Part shown: positions 27,913 to 35,830 of the stretch, one piece after another
Layout: each line of letters starts with the position of its first letter
Numbering within the stretch: position 1 is the first letter of the stretch
NCBI GenBank assembly: GCA_028696185.1
Contig: JAQVHL010000005.1
Coordinates: 1 to 64,000, forward strand
Origin: Halothiobacillaceae bacterium
Lineage (GTDB): Bacteria > Pseudomonadota > Gammaproteobacteria > Halothiobacillales > Halothiobacillaceae
Direction: 5' to 3'
DNA: 64,000 nt
Notes under the pieces: generated by a model
The model's input: the letters and a program-made list of their open reading frames with translations, nothing else
Database searches by the model: none
What the model was told of the DNA's origin: nothing
Position numbers and translations under genes: made by a program

Positions 27913-29322
27913 ATGGACATGATCGGTCTGTACCCCACATGGTACGAACCGGGCATCGGCAGCGGGTGGGTAATCGGCATCATCGCCACCATCCACGTGC
28001 TGTTCTCCCACGTTTCCGTGGGCGCCGCCCTTTTCTTCGCCTGGCTTGCCACCGTGGCCTATCAGCAAAACAAGCCCGAACTTCTCGAATTCATCAAGAA
28101 GTACGGGCTTTTTCTGTTGATCTTCTCTTACGTACTTGGTTCCATCACCGGACCCGGTATCTGGTACTCCACCACCGTTGGCAGCCCGCGCGGCATCTCG
28201 GCGCTGATCCACAGCTTCGTGTGGAAATGGGCGACCGAATGGGTCTTCTTCGTGATCGAGGTGATCGGTATCTACCTGATCGTCTACCTCGTTGGCCGGG
28301 TCGATCAACGCACTCACCTGCGCATCGCCTACATCTTCGGCCTGTCCTCGCTGACCACCATGCTCATCATCGTCGGCATCCTGTCGTTCATGATGTGGCC
28401 GGGTAAAGAAGCGTGGTTTGTCGATGGCGGCTATCTGAACGGCTTCTACGGTCCCAACACCTTTGCCCAGCTTGCCATGCGCTTCGCGTTCATGTTCTCC
28501 ATGACCGCCGTGGTCGGGGGTATTGTCGCGGCCGGCATGAAGGACTATGCGCTCAAGGCCTACATCACCCGCCGTCTGGCCATCCTCGGTATCGTGGCGA
28601 CGCTCGCCGGCGCCGCCATGTTCCAGTGGTACCTCTCCACGCTGCCCGAGCATGCGGCCCTGATCATGGAAAACCGCCTGCCCGCGTGGTTCAACACCGG
28701 CATCCTCTCCATCCTGGCGGGTACCCTTGCCTACTTCGTCGTCACGCTGATCCAGCCACGCGTCCTTGTGACCTCCCTGGCCAGCGTCATGACCGTTGCC
28801 ATCGTGGTATTCGGTCTGTGGCCCGAGGAAGTGGCGCGCGAATCCATCCGCAAGCCCTATGTCGCCGGTCAGTACATTTACTCGAACCAGGTGATCTCCC
28901 GCGACGTGCCCGGCATGGGTATCAAGAGCGAGATTCCGGTGCTTGAAGAACATGGCTTCCTGAAAACCATGGCCTTCCTGCCGGACAGTCAGCGCACCGT
29001 CACCCCGCAGAATGCACATGAAGTCGGTCGCTCACTGGCCATCACGGCCTGCTCGAATTGCCACTCGCTCAGCGAAACCGGCATTCGCCCGATGAAGAAC
29101 TACTTCGGCGGCAACACCGATGTCGCGATGATCCGCAGCTACCTGCTTGGGGCACTCGCAACCGGCAACACGCTGTACATGCCGAAAATCCCGCTCAAGC
29201 CGGATGAGGCCGAAGCCCTGGCCGTGTACCTCGCCAGCCTGTCCGACCCCACTGTGGCCGAACGCTATGCGCGCGAAAAAAGCGCCGTTGCCGCCGTCGC
29301 CCCCGCAGCTGTAAAGGAGTAA
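27913..29322 (+). CDS. Cytochrome bd superfamily oxidase subunit I with fused c-type cytochrome domain
   Basis: 469 aa. Residues 15-350 are a CydA-like membrane region with about nine helices: ATIHVLFSHVSVG (H28 aligns with the conserved first-helix heme-ligand His of CydA), IFSYVLGSITGPGIWYSTT, and TEWVFFVIEVIGIYLIVY with the conserved Glu. After the last helix, residues 375-455 form a periplasmic c-type cytochrome domain with CSNCH (C380, C383, H384) and a Met-Pro near YMPKIPL. No His occurs in the helices where CydA has its b558 ligand, and the quinol loop is not recognisable. This fits the cytochrome-c-bearing branch of the bd superfamily, not a quinol oxidase. The ATG at 27913 has AGGAGG upstream. 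Confidence 0.8.
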   Translation: MDMIGLYPTWYEPGIGSGWVIGIIATIHVLFSHVSVGAALFFAWLATVAYQQNKPELLEFIKKYGLFLLIFSYVLGSITGPGIWYSTTVGSPRGISALIHSFVWKWATEWVFFVIEVIGIYLIVYLVGRVDQRTHLRIAYIFGLSSLTTMLIIVGILSFMMWPGKEAWFVDGGYLNGFYGPNTFAQLAMRFAFMFSMTAVVGGIVAAGMKDYALKAYITRRLAILGIVATLAGAAMFQWYLSTLPEHAALIMENRLPAWFNTGILSILAGTLAYFVVTLIQPRVLVTSLASVMTVAIVVFGLWPEEVARESIRKPYVAGQYIYSNQVISRDVPGMGIKSEIPVLEEHGFLKTMAFLPDSQRTVTPQNAHEVGRSLAITACSNCHSLSETGIRPMKNYFGGNTDVAMIRSYLLGALATGNTLYMPKIPLKPDEAEALAVYLASLSDPTVAERYAREKSAVAAVAPAAVKE

Positions 29323-29326
29323 GCCG

Positions 29327-30559
29327 ATGGATGCATCCACGCTCTATGCCCTGAGGGACGCCGCAGGCGTTCCCTCCCACCCGGTGATCTTCCTGATCCT
29401 CGGCGTGGCCACCTGGGCGCTGCACATTGCCGCCGTCCACGTCATGCTTGGCGCCTCGGCGCTCACGCTGTGGGGCGCATTCTCCAAGGATGATCTCAAG
29501 CGCCGCCTGGCGGCCACCATGCTCAACACGGCCAAGGTGTCGGTGTCGATCGCGATTGTGATCGGCGTGGCCCCCCTGCTGTTCGTGCAGGTCATCTACG
29601 ACCCGTTTTGGTACGCCTCCAACGTACTGTCCGCCTGGTGGGTCATCGGCTTCATCGTCATTCTGATCCTGGGCTATCTGGCGATGTACGTCTTCTACTA
29701 CGCCAACAAGGACCTGACCGCGAAGAAAGGTGTCACCTGCCCCGGTTCGATGGTGATCTCCATCGCGCTCCTGCTGGTTGTAGGCTTCATCATGCATGTA
29801 CTGACCCAGCAGATGCTCTCACCGGAGAAGTGGGTTGAATGGTATGCGCCGAATGGCGTGATCAATGCCAGCGGCCAGAAAATCCACGACTACAACATCT
29901 GGCGCTTCCTGTTCTTCATCTCCCTGTCCGCCCCGGTCACCGGTGCCTGGCTGCTCGCCATGCGCCGCTACCTGCAGGGCAAGGAAGCCGGTGAAGATGC
30001 CAACTACCTCGCCCTGCTCGGCTCGCTGGCTCAGAAGCTGGCCATCATCGGCGGCTTGGTTGTGGTCGTGTTCGGTGCACTGTGGATGGCGACCCTGCCG
30101 GAAAAAGCCGCAGGTTTCGCCCTCTCCCCGTGGGTCATCGTCACCGCCGTCGCCCTGATCGGCACCGTGCTGCTGCCGACCCTGCTGGGCAAAAAGCTCG
30201 ACACTGGGTTCTGGGGCTTTGCTCCGTTCGCGGTGGGCGCGGTTGCGCTGATTATCCTCGGCACCGCCCGTGAAGCCCTGCGTTTCACCATCCTCTACGG
30301 TGTTCACGGGTACAACCCGCTGGACTACAAAATCGTAATGGACTGGTACAGCACCATCCTGTTCTTCGGCACCTTCGCCATCATCGGCGGCGCCGCCTTG
30401 GCCTACATGCTGACTGTCGCCTGGCAGGTCGGCCAGAGCAAGGAAAAGGTCTACACCCCCTCGCCTGCGGTAGACAAGATTGGCACGGTCGCCATCTGGC
30501 TGATCGTCGCCTGGATGGTGCAGTTCTTCGCCATCGGCTTCTACGTCTGGGTCCGTTGA
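29327..30559 (+). CDS. Second membrane subunit of the bd-like oxidase
   Basis: 410 aa with about ten transmembrane helices. It begins only 4 bp after subunit I. An early helix has WALHIAAVHVMLGASALTLWGAF, a histidine arrangement like the first helix of the CydA fold; later come FIMHVLTQQMLSPEKW, SAPVTGAWLLAMRRYLQG and ALRFTILYGVHGYNPLDYKIVMDWYSTILFF split over the last helices. It lacks a c-type heme motif. It is CydA/CydB-like and presumably forms the heterodimer with subunit I. Its own heme content cannot be settled from sequence. Confidence 0.7.
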   Translation: MDASTLYALRDAAGVPSHPVIFLILGVATWALHIAAVHVMLGASALTLWGAFSKDDLKRRLAATMLNTAKVSVSIAIVIGVAPLLFVQVIYDPFWYASNVLSAWWVIGFIVILILGYLAMYVFYYANKDLTAKKGVTCPGSMVISIALLLVVGFIMHVLTQQMLSPEKWVEWYAPNGVINASGQKIHDYNIWRFLFFISLSAPVTGAWLLAMRRYLQGKEAGEDANYLALLGSLAQKLAIIGGLVVVVFGALWMATLPEKAAGFALSPWVIVTAVALIGTVLLPTLLGKKLDTGFWGFAPFAVGAVALIILGTAREALRFTILYGVHGYNPLDYKIVMDWYSTILFFGTFAIIGGAALAYMLTVAWQVGQSKEKVYTPSPAVDKIGTVAIWLIVAWMVQFFAIGFYVWVR

Positions 30560-30567
30560 CCCTGTAA

Positions 30568-30592
30568 CCCCCGCCAACGGCGGGGGTTTTTT
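30568..30592 (+). terminator. Intrinsic terminator after the bd-like oxidase genes
   Basis: Stem CCCCCGCC/GGCGGGGG with loop AAC, then six T residues. It separates the oxidase transcript from the fcc genes, although read-through is possible. Confidence 0.9.
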
Positions 30593-30600
30593 CATTAAAA

Positions 30601-30638
30601 TGACGCATAACCCATAAAATGCACTGGTTATGGTGTCA
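30601..30638. promoter_or_regulatory. Imperfect dyad in the fccA promoter region
   Basis: TGACGCATAACC, a 13-nt spacer, and GGTTATGGTGTCA. The inner arms CATAACC/GGTTATG are perfect, and the outer TGAC/GTCA match with a one-base bulge. It is followed by TAAG and six T residues, so it could be a regulator site or an RNA hairpin. TAGAAT at 30648-30653 is a possible -10. Confidence 0.4.
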
Positions 30639-30706
30639 TAAGTTTTTTAGAATTATCCGACGGGCGCCGCCCTTCACTCATACAAACTCAAAATGAGGTG
30701 TCGACC

Positions 30707-31015
30707 ATGCTGTCCAGACCCCTTCTTGCGCTCGCAGGCGCGCTTGCCCTTGTCGTGGGAACCGCAAGCGCCGCTCCGATCGCCACCGGCGAAATGCTCG
30801 CCAACTCCTGCGCCGGCTGCCACGGCACGAACGGCCGTATCAGCAACTCTGCTTTCATGCCACTCGCCGGTATGCCCCAGGAGCAGTTCGTACGCACCAT
30901 GACCGACTTCCGTGAAGGGCGACGCTCCTCCACGCTGATGGGACATGTGGCCAAAGGCTATTCCGATGAAGAACTCAAAGCCATGGCGGCTTTCTTCGCC
31001 AGCGTCAAACCCTGA
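30707..31015 (+). CDS. fccA: Flavocytochrome c sulfide dehydrogenase, monoheme cytochrome subunit
   Basis: 102 aa. A signal peptide (about 1-22, ending TASA) precedes a class I c-type cytochrome with one heme site CAGCH (C35, C38, H39) and Met residues in FMPLAGMPQEQF. It is the heme partner of the FAD subunit that follows 14 bp later. The ATG at 30707 has GAGGTG upstream; an in-frame GTG three codons earlier is less likely. FccA in Allochromatium carries two hemes, so this is the shorter one-heme type. Confidence 0.9.
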   Translation: MLSRPLLALAGALALVVGTASAAPIATGEMLANSCAGCHGTNGRISNSAFMPLAGMPQEQFVRTMTDFREGRRSSTLMGHVAKGYSDEELKAMAAFFASVKP

Positions 31016-31029
31016 GGGAGGAGCCCAGC

Positions 31030-32424
31030 ATGAATCGTCGTGAATTTCTCAAGTTTGCCGGCGCCACCTCCCTGGCCGCTGCCTTCCCGGTCCGCTCGGC
31101 ATTCGCCGGAGCTCAGCCGCATGTTGTTGTTGTTGGCGGGGGCGTGGGTGGTGCCACTTTCGCCAAATACCTGAAAATGGCGGACAAGAACATCAAGGTC
31201 ACCCTCATCGAGAAAAATCCGGTCTATATCCGTCCGTACGGCTCATCCGAGGTGCTCACCGGCCATATCCAGATGAAAGACCTGGATGTGACCTACGATG
31301 CACTCAAATCCCGCTATGGGGTTGAGATGCTGATCGATACCGTCGTTGGTTTCGACCCGGACAAGAAAACCGTCAGCACCGCCGGCGGCAAGTCGCTGGC
31401 CTATGATCGCCTGATTGTATCCCCCGGCATCGAGCTCAAGTACGAAGCCATTGAAGGCTATTCGGAAGCCATTGCCAACACCAAGGTCCCCTCGGGATGG
31501 ATTCCCGGCGCGCAGACTCAGTTGCTGGCTGACCAAATCAAGAGCATTCCCAAGGGGGGCACCTTCCTGCTGGTCGCTCCGCCGAACCCCTACCGTTGCC
31601 CGCCGGGCCCATATGAGCGTTCCGCCCTCGTAGCGGAGTGGTTCAAGAAGCACAACCCGACCGCCAAGGTGCTGATTCTCGATCCGAAGGATGCCTTCGT
31701 GACCGACACCACCATGCAGCAGGGCTGGAACCGTCTGTACGGTTACAAGATGCCCAAGTCCTTTGAAGAGAAGTTCGTTGAAGAGCTTCGCAAGTTCAAG
31801 GTCTTCTCCGCGCAGGAAGGCGTGGACGCGCTGTATGCCAAGGGCATTCTCAAGCGCAACAGCGGCCCCAGCATGATCAGCTGGGTTACCGGCAAGGAAG
31901 GCGGGCGTGTACTTAAACTCGATGCGGCCAACATGACCGTCGAGGCTGAGAACGGCGTTCATAAAGCCGATGTAATCAACATCGTCCCGCCGATGGTGGC
32001 TGGCACCATTGCGCAGAAGATGGGGCTGACCGATAAATCCGGCTGGTGCCCGATCAAGCGCGAAAGCTTCGAATCGACAGTACATAAGGACGTTCACGTC
32101 CTCGGTGACTCGTCCATCGCCGACGCCATGCCCAAGTCCGGCTTTTCCGCCAACACCCAGGCTAAAGTTGCCGCATTGGCTGTCGCGGCTTCCCTCAAGG
32201 GCCAGCAGCCGGGCATTCCCTCCTGGGAAAACACCTGCTACGCCCTCGCCGGTTCCGACTACGGTTTCTTCGTGGCCGATGTCTTCGCACTCAAGGAAGG
32301 CAAGATCACCAACGTTTCGGGCCATCGCTACCTGCCGCTCAACGCCAGCGAGGCGCAAATCCGCCTCGGCGCCGTCTATCAGCAGGCCTGGATGAAATCG
32401 TTCACCGACGACTGCTTCGCGTGA
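31030..32424 (+). CDS. fccB: Flavocytochrome c sulfide dehydrogenase, FAD subunit
   Basis: 464 aa. A Tat signal (RREFLKFAGATSLAAAF) is followed by the FAD Rossmann motif HVVVVGGGVGGATFAKYL. The redox-active disulfide is C190 in YRCPPGPYER and C403 in ENTCYA, matching the catalytic pair of Allochromatium FccB. FESTVHKDVHVLGDSSIADAMPKSGFSAN is the conserved C-terminal FAD region (given here split by motif: VHVLGDSSIA, MPKSGFSAN). The Cys that normally binds FAD covalently is replaced by Pro (NPVYIRPYGSSEV), and there is no Cys at all before residue 190. It oxidises sulfide in the periplasm and passes electrons to FccA. Confidence 0.93.
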   Translation: MNRREFLKFAGATSLAAAFPVRSAFAGAQPHVVVVGGGVGGATFAKYLKMADKNIKVTLIEKNPVYIRPYGSSEVLTGHIQMKDLDVTYDALKSRYGVEMLIDTVVGFDPDKKTVSTAGGKSLAYDRLIVSPGIELKYEAIEGYSEAIANTKVPSGWIPGAQTQLLADQIKSIPKGGTFLLVAPPNPYRCPPGPYERSALVAEWFKKHNPTAKVLILDPKDAFVTDTTMQQGWNRLYGYKMPKSFEEKFVEELRKFKVFSAQEGVDALYAKGILKRNSGPSMISWVTGKEGGRVLKLDAANMTVEAENGVHKADVINIVPPMVAGTIAQKMGLTDKSGWCPIKRESFESTVHKDVHVLGDSSIADAMPKSGFSANTQAKVAALAVAASLKGQQPGIPSWENTCYALAGSDYGFFVADVFALKEGKITNVSGHRYLPLNASEAQIRLGAVYQQAWMKSFTDDCFA

Positions 32425-32435
32425 GGAACCCCGAG

Positions 32436-33152
32436 ATGAAAAAGACTCTGACCCTGATTGTCGGCGGCTTGCTGGCCGCCTCCCTCGGTGTCGCGCAGGC
32501 GGCCGATCATGCTGCAGCGAAAGCCGAAGCATGGACGCCTGGCGCACTGCAAAAAGCGCTGGCCGGCATGCCCAAGGGCGATGCCACCCGCGGCAAGACC
32601 CTCAATACCCAGCTGATGTGTGCCTCCTGCCACGGGGACGTGGGTCTGGCCCCGACCCACAACTGGCCGCACACAGCGGGCCAGCGCGCCGAGTACACCT
32701 ACAAGATGCTGCTGGACTACAAGAGTGGTCTGCGCAACGACGGTGAGCGCGCCAGGCTCATGAACACGGTGGCCGCCATAATGAGCGAGCAGGACATGGC
32801 CGATGTAGCGGCCTACTATGCCGCCCAGCCGCTGCCGGCCCCCCTGCCGCAAAGCCTGCCTGCTGATGTGTATGCCAAGACCGACGCACTGGTACGCCAG
32901 GGTGACCCGACCCGATTGATCACCCCCTGCGCTGCCTGCCACGGTCTGCATGGACAGGGCGGGTTCAATGAAACCCCGGCCCTGGCTGGCCAGAACCCCC
33001 AAGCCTTCATCCGCACCATGCAGGCTTACAAGGACGGTAGCCGCCATAACGACACCAACAAGGGCATGGCCCAGTTCGCCGAGCGCCTCACCAATGAGGA
33101 AATCGAGCATCTGGCCGCCTATTACGCTTCTCAGGTCGCTCCCGCGAAGTGA
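32436..33152 (+). CDS. Diheme cytochrome c4-type protein
   Basis: 238 aa. A signal peptide (1-22, ending VAQA) is followed by two tandem class I cytochrome domains with CASCH and CAACH, and repeated terminal helices ending AAYYAAQ and AAYYASQ. This is the c4 two-domain layout. It is 11 bp after fccB, so it is probably the electron acceptor of FccAB or the link to an oxidase. The ATG at 32436 is used; a GTG at 32421 overlaps the fccB stop. Confidence 0.9.
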   Translation: MKKTLTLIVGGLLAASLGVAQAADHAAAKAEAWTPGALQKALAGMPKGDATRGKTLNTQLMCASCHGDVGLAPTHNWPHTAGQRAEYTYKMLLDYKSGLRNDGERARLMNTVAAIMSEQDMADVAAYYAAQPLPAPLPQSLPADVYAKTDALVRQGDPTRLITPCAACHGLHGQGGFNETPALAGQNPQAFIRTMQAYKDGSRHNDTNKGMAQFAERLTNEEIEHLAAYYASQVAPAK

Positions 33153-33197
33153 GGCAGGCCGGCGCAGGATGCGCCCCTGCCCGCTCGTTCGACGCTT

Positions 33198-33223
33198 GCC
33201 CGGCTCCCCGCCGGGCTTTTTTT
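33198..33223 (+). terminator. Intrinsic terminator after the fcc cluster
   Basis: Stem GCCCGGC/GCCGGGC with loop TCCCC, then seven T residues. Confidence 0.92.
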
Positions 33224-33229
33224 GTCCAT

Positions 33230-33255
33230 AAAAAAACCCCGCAGGCTTGCGGGGC
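33230..33255 (-). terminator. Intrinsic terminator of the MBL-fold hydrolase gene
   Basis: On the minus strand, CCCCGCA and TGCGGGG pair around a 4-nt loop, followed by seven T residues. It lies back to back with the fcc terminator. Confidence 0.92.
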
Positions 33256-33280
33256 TAGTTCCATGCCGGGAAGCTCCGGC

Positions 33281-34318
33281 TCAGAACGCCGACTGCTCCG
33301 CCTCCAGATACGCAAGACTTGTGTAACTACCGATATTCTCGTTGAAGCCCTTGGTAACGGGAGCCCACTTTTTCACGCGCGGATCGGCCAGCACCATGGA
33401 CTTGGCCTCTTCAAACGACTTCATTTCCTTCACCGCCTGTACGCAGCTCTGGAAGATGCCATCGAACAGCTCACGATTGTGCTTGATGACATCCGGGCCC
33501 GGCTCGCCATGCCCTGGCAGCCAGAGGCTGCCCGGTACGTTTTTCTCCAGTGCATCGAAGGTCTTGAAAGTCCCCAGATAGGAGCCGTCCTCCATGAAGG
33601 CAATGCGCCGATCCATGGCGACATCCCCCACATGCACCACCTTGTCCTCGACCACTTCCATGCAGATGTCCGCCGGGGTGTGCGCCGTTCCGTAATGGTG
33701 GATGCGAAGGGTCACATCGCCGAACTTGAGTTCCGATCCATGATCGACCTCCTTGTTCGGTGCGGTGACGATGGTACCGATGCTGGCGTTGTCCGTGGCG
33801 CGCTCCATCAGGTTTTTCCAGTGGTCGCCCTGGCCGCCCTGACGAATCGCTGCGATGGTCTTCGGATGCGCATAGATGGGGATGTCCGGATAGGCATTGA
33901 CGAACGCATGGTTACCCAACCAGTGGTCGCCGTGATAATGACTATTGATGACGGCGATGACGGGCTTGTCCGTGATTTTTTTAAGCTGGCGCAAAGCCAT
34001 TTCACCGATCTGCAGGGAGGCACCCGAGTCGAGCACCACCACGCCCTCCTTGGTAAGAACGAAGGTGATGTTGCTCATCATTCCCTGGTTCTGCGGATTG
34101 GCGAACCCATCCGGGGAAATGATGACCCACACATGCCCGGAAATTTGAGTGGCAGGAATATCCTTCACAGGCGGCCCTTTGATGACCATTTCCGCCTCTT
34201 TGGCAAAGGCGCGCATCGGCAACAGGGCCGGAGTGACGGCGGCCAGGGCCGCAAGCCCGGAAAGCTTGCGCAGGAACTGGCGACGCCCGGCATCGCCCAG
34301 GTTGTTTTCAAACGGCAT
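33281..34318 (-). CDS. Tat-exported metallo-beta-lactamase-fold hydrolase (SoxH-like)
   Basis: 345 aa. A twin-arginine signal (RRQFLRKLSGLAALAAV) is followed by an MBL fold with the zinc motif SHYHGDHW (H127, H129, D131, H132), further His in GTAHTPADI, Asp in HVGDVAMDRR and His in LPGHGEPG. It resembles SoxH and the quinoprotein-relay metallohydrolases, which have been implicated in sulfur or alcohol metabolism without a settled reaction. It converges with the fcc cluster and is monocistronic. Confidence 0.82.
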   Translation of the reverse strand: MPFENNLGDAGRRQFLRKLSGLAALAAVTPALLPMRAFAKEAEMVIKGPPVKDIPATQISGHVWVIISPDGFANPQNQGMMSNITFVLTKEGVVVLDSGASLQIGEMALRQLKKITDKPVIAVINSHYHGDHWLGNHAFVNAYPDIPIYAHPKTIAAIRQGGQGDHWKNLMERATDNASIGTIVTAPNKEVDHGSELKFGDVTLRIHHYGTAHTPADICMEVVEDKVVHVGDVAMDRRIAFMEDGSYLGTFKTFDALEKNVPGSLWLPGHGEPGPDVIKHNRELFDGIFQSCVQAVKEMKSFEEAKSMVLADPRVKKWAPVTKGFNENIGSYTSLAYLEAEQSAF

Positions 34319-34403
34319 GGTCCGTCTCCTCCCCTTGTATTAGTAGCCTGTTAATTGTTAGGCAGTTAAAGCTTGGGGGCAATAGCCGACACCCGAGAGA
34401 ATC

Positions 34404-34449
34404 TTGATACTCGATTCAGCCTCGTTATAATCCTACGTTATAAAGTAAC
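34404..34449 (+). promoter_or_regulatory. Promoter and Zur-type operator of the zinc operon
   Basis: A strong promoter, TTGATA (34404-34409), 16 nt, TATAAT (34426-34431), is overlaid by CGTTATAA repeated directly at 34423 and 34436. The palindrome GTTA-N5-TAAC (34437-34449) falls at the expected transcription start. GTTATAnTATAAC-like sites are the gammaproteobacterial Zur box, and the operon ends with a zur gene. Confidence 0.7.
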
Positions 34450-34468
34450 AATAGAACGAGACCAGCTC

Positions 34469-35821
34469 ATGAAGCGCGCCGCCCTGCTCCTGCTCCCCCT
34501 CTTCTCTCCCCTCGCCCTGGCCGAATTCCAGTTCCAGCCCTCGGTATTTCTGGATGGCGCCTGGTATGGCGACAGTGTTCACGGTGAAGGCAACAACATG
34601 ATCCTCAACAGCCCCGGCCTGCAGAACACCCACGCCCACGGCGGCGATGAGCACGATCACGCCGGCGGCGGTCACAATCATGGCACCGACGTGCGCGAAG
34701 GGCTCAATCTACGCTATGCGGAAACGACACTTTACGGACTGCTGCCTGGCGTATTCGACACCCGAACCAACATCACGTTCAGCCCCCGCGCGGGCGAGGT
34801 CAGTGTCGAGGAGTTCTGGTTTCGCAGCCTGGGGCTGCCCGCCGGACTGCAGGTGAAGGCCGGCAAGTTCCTCTCCGACATCGGCTATCTGAACAACCAG
34901 CACCCGCACCAATGGGACATGGCCGACGCGCCGCTGGCCTATCAACTCCTGCTGGGTGGTGCGCTCAACCAGACCGGCGTTCAGCTCAACTGGACGCCTC
35001 CCCTGCCCTGGTACACCCGCCTGGGTATGGAAATCTCGCAGGGCGAGAACAGCGGCTACGCCAGCGTAATGGGGCCGGCGACCCTGCACCACGAGCATGA
35101 GGAAGAAGAGCAAGGCGAGGAAGAGCCCGCCGTGCAAGTCCCCTTCGACAGTCGCTACAACGGCGCCCGCATGGTGACCGCCTTTGTGAAGATCGCCCCG
35201 GAAATCGGTGATGACCATGCCCTGCAGTTGGGCGCGTTCTGGTCACGTTCCCGCCAGCATCAGGAGCTCCACGAACCGCACCCTGGCGTCAATGCCGCAC
35301 TGCACGGCATGCAAGGCAGCGCCTGGATAGCCGGTGCGGACGTGGTATACAAATACGACGCTCCCCAGGCTTACGGCGTGGGCGATCTCAAGATTCAGGC
35401 GGAATACATCTACCAGAACAAGGATCTGCGCCTGACCTACCACGAACTGCAGCCCGGTCTGGTCGGCCAGCCGCGCGAACTGCGTCAGGACGGTTTCTAC
35501 GTCCAGGCCCAGTACGGCATCCTGCCACGCTTTACCCTGGGGGCACGCTACGACATGACCGGCCTCACCCACGAAGCACTCCGCGCCGGCTCGACACGCG
35601 GCCCGACCACGCCCTCCTATTTTGAAGACATGAAGCGCGTCACGGCGGCCCTCACCTGGCATATCACCGAAACCCAGAAGCTGCGCTTCCAGGTCGCACG
35701 CACCAATGCACCGGTCGGTGTGGATGACGGCGCCGCAGGCCGTGTCGAACGTCAAAGCTTCAATCAGTACTACATCCAGTACCAGATTGGCTTCGGCGCG
35801 CATGCCGCCCACGGTTTCTGA
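34469..35821 (+). CDS. Histidine-rich outer-membrane barrel protein of the zinc operon
   Basis: 450 aa. A signal peptide (1-17, ending ALA) precedes a porin-like beta-barrel ending in Phe (HAAHGF), typical of outer-membrane proteins. Two metal-rich loops stand out: residues about 48-70 (HAHGGDEHDHAGGGHNHG) and about 211-224 (HHEHEEEEQGEEEP). No TonB box or plug domain is present, so this is not a TonB-dependent receptor. It lies 9 bp before znuA and is controlled by the same operator, so zinc capture or passage across the outer membrane is a fair inference. The ATG at 34469 is the start that gives a signal peptide. Confidence 0.75.
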   Translation: MKRAALLLLPLFSPLALAEFQFQPSVFLDGAWYGDSVHGEGNNMILNSPGLQNTHAHGGDEHDHAGGGHNHGTDVREGLNLRYAETTLYGLLPGVFDTRTNITFSPRAGEVSVEEFWFRSLGLPAGLQVKAGKFLSDIGYLNNQHPHQWDMADAPLAYQLLLGGALNQTGVQLNWTPPLPWYTRLGMEISQGENSGYASVMGPATLHHEHEEEEQGEEEPAVQVPFDSRYNGARMVTAFVKIAPEIGDDHALQLGAFWSRSRQHQELHEPHPGVNAALHGMQGSAWIAGADVVYKYDAPQAYGVGDLKIQAEYIYQNKDLRLTYHELQPGLVGQPRELRQDGFYVQAQYGILPRFTLGARYDMTGLTHEALRAGSTRGPTTPSYFEDMKRVTAALTWHITETQKLRFQVARTNAPVGVDDGAAGRVERQSFNQYYIQYQIGFGAHAAHGF

Positions 35822-35830
35822 GGAGCCCCC

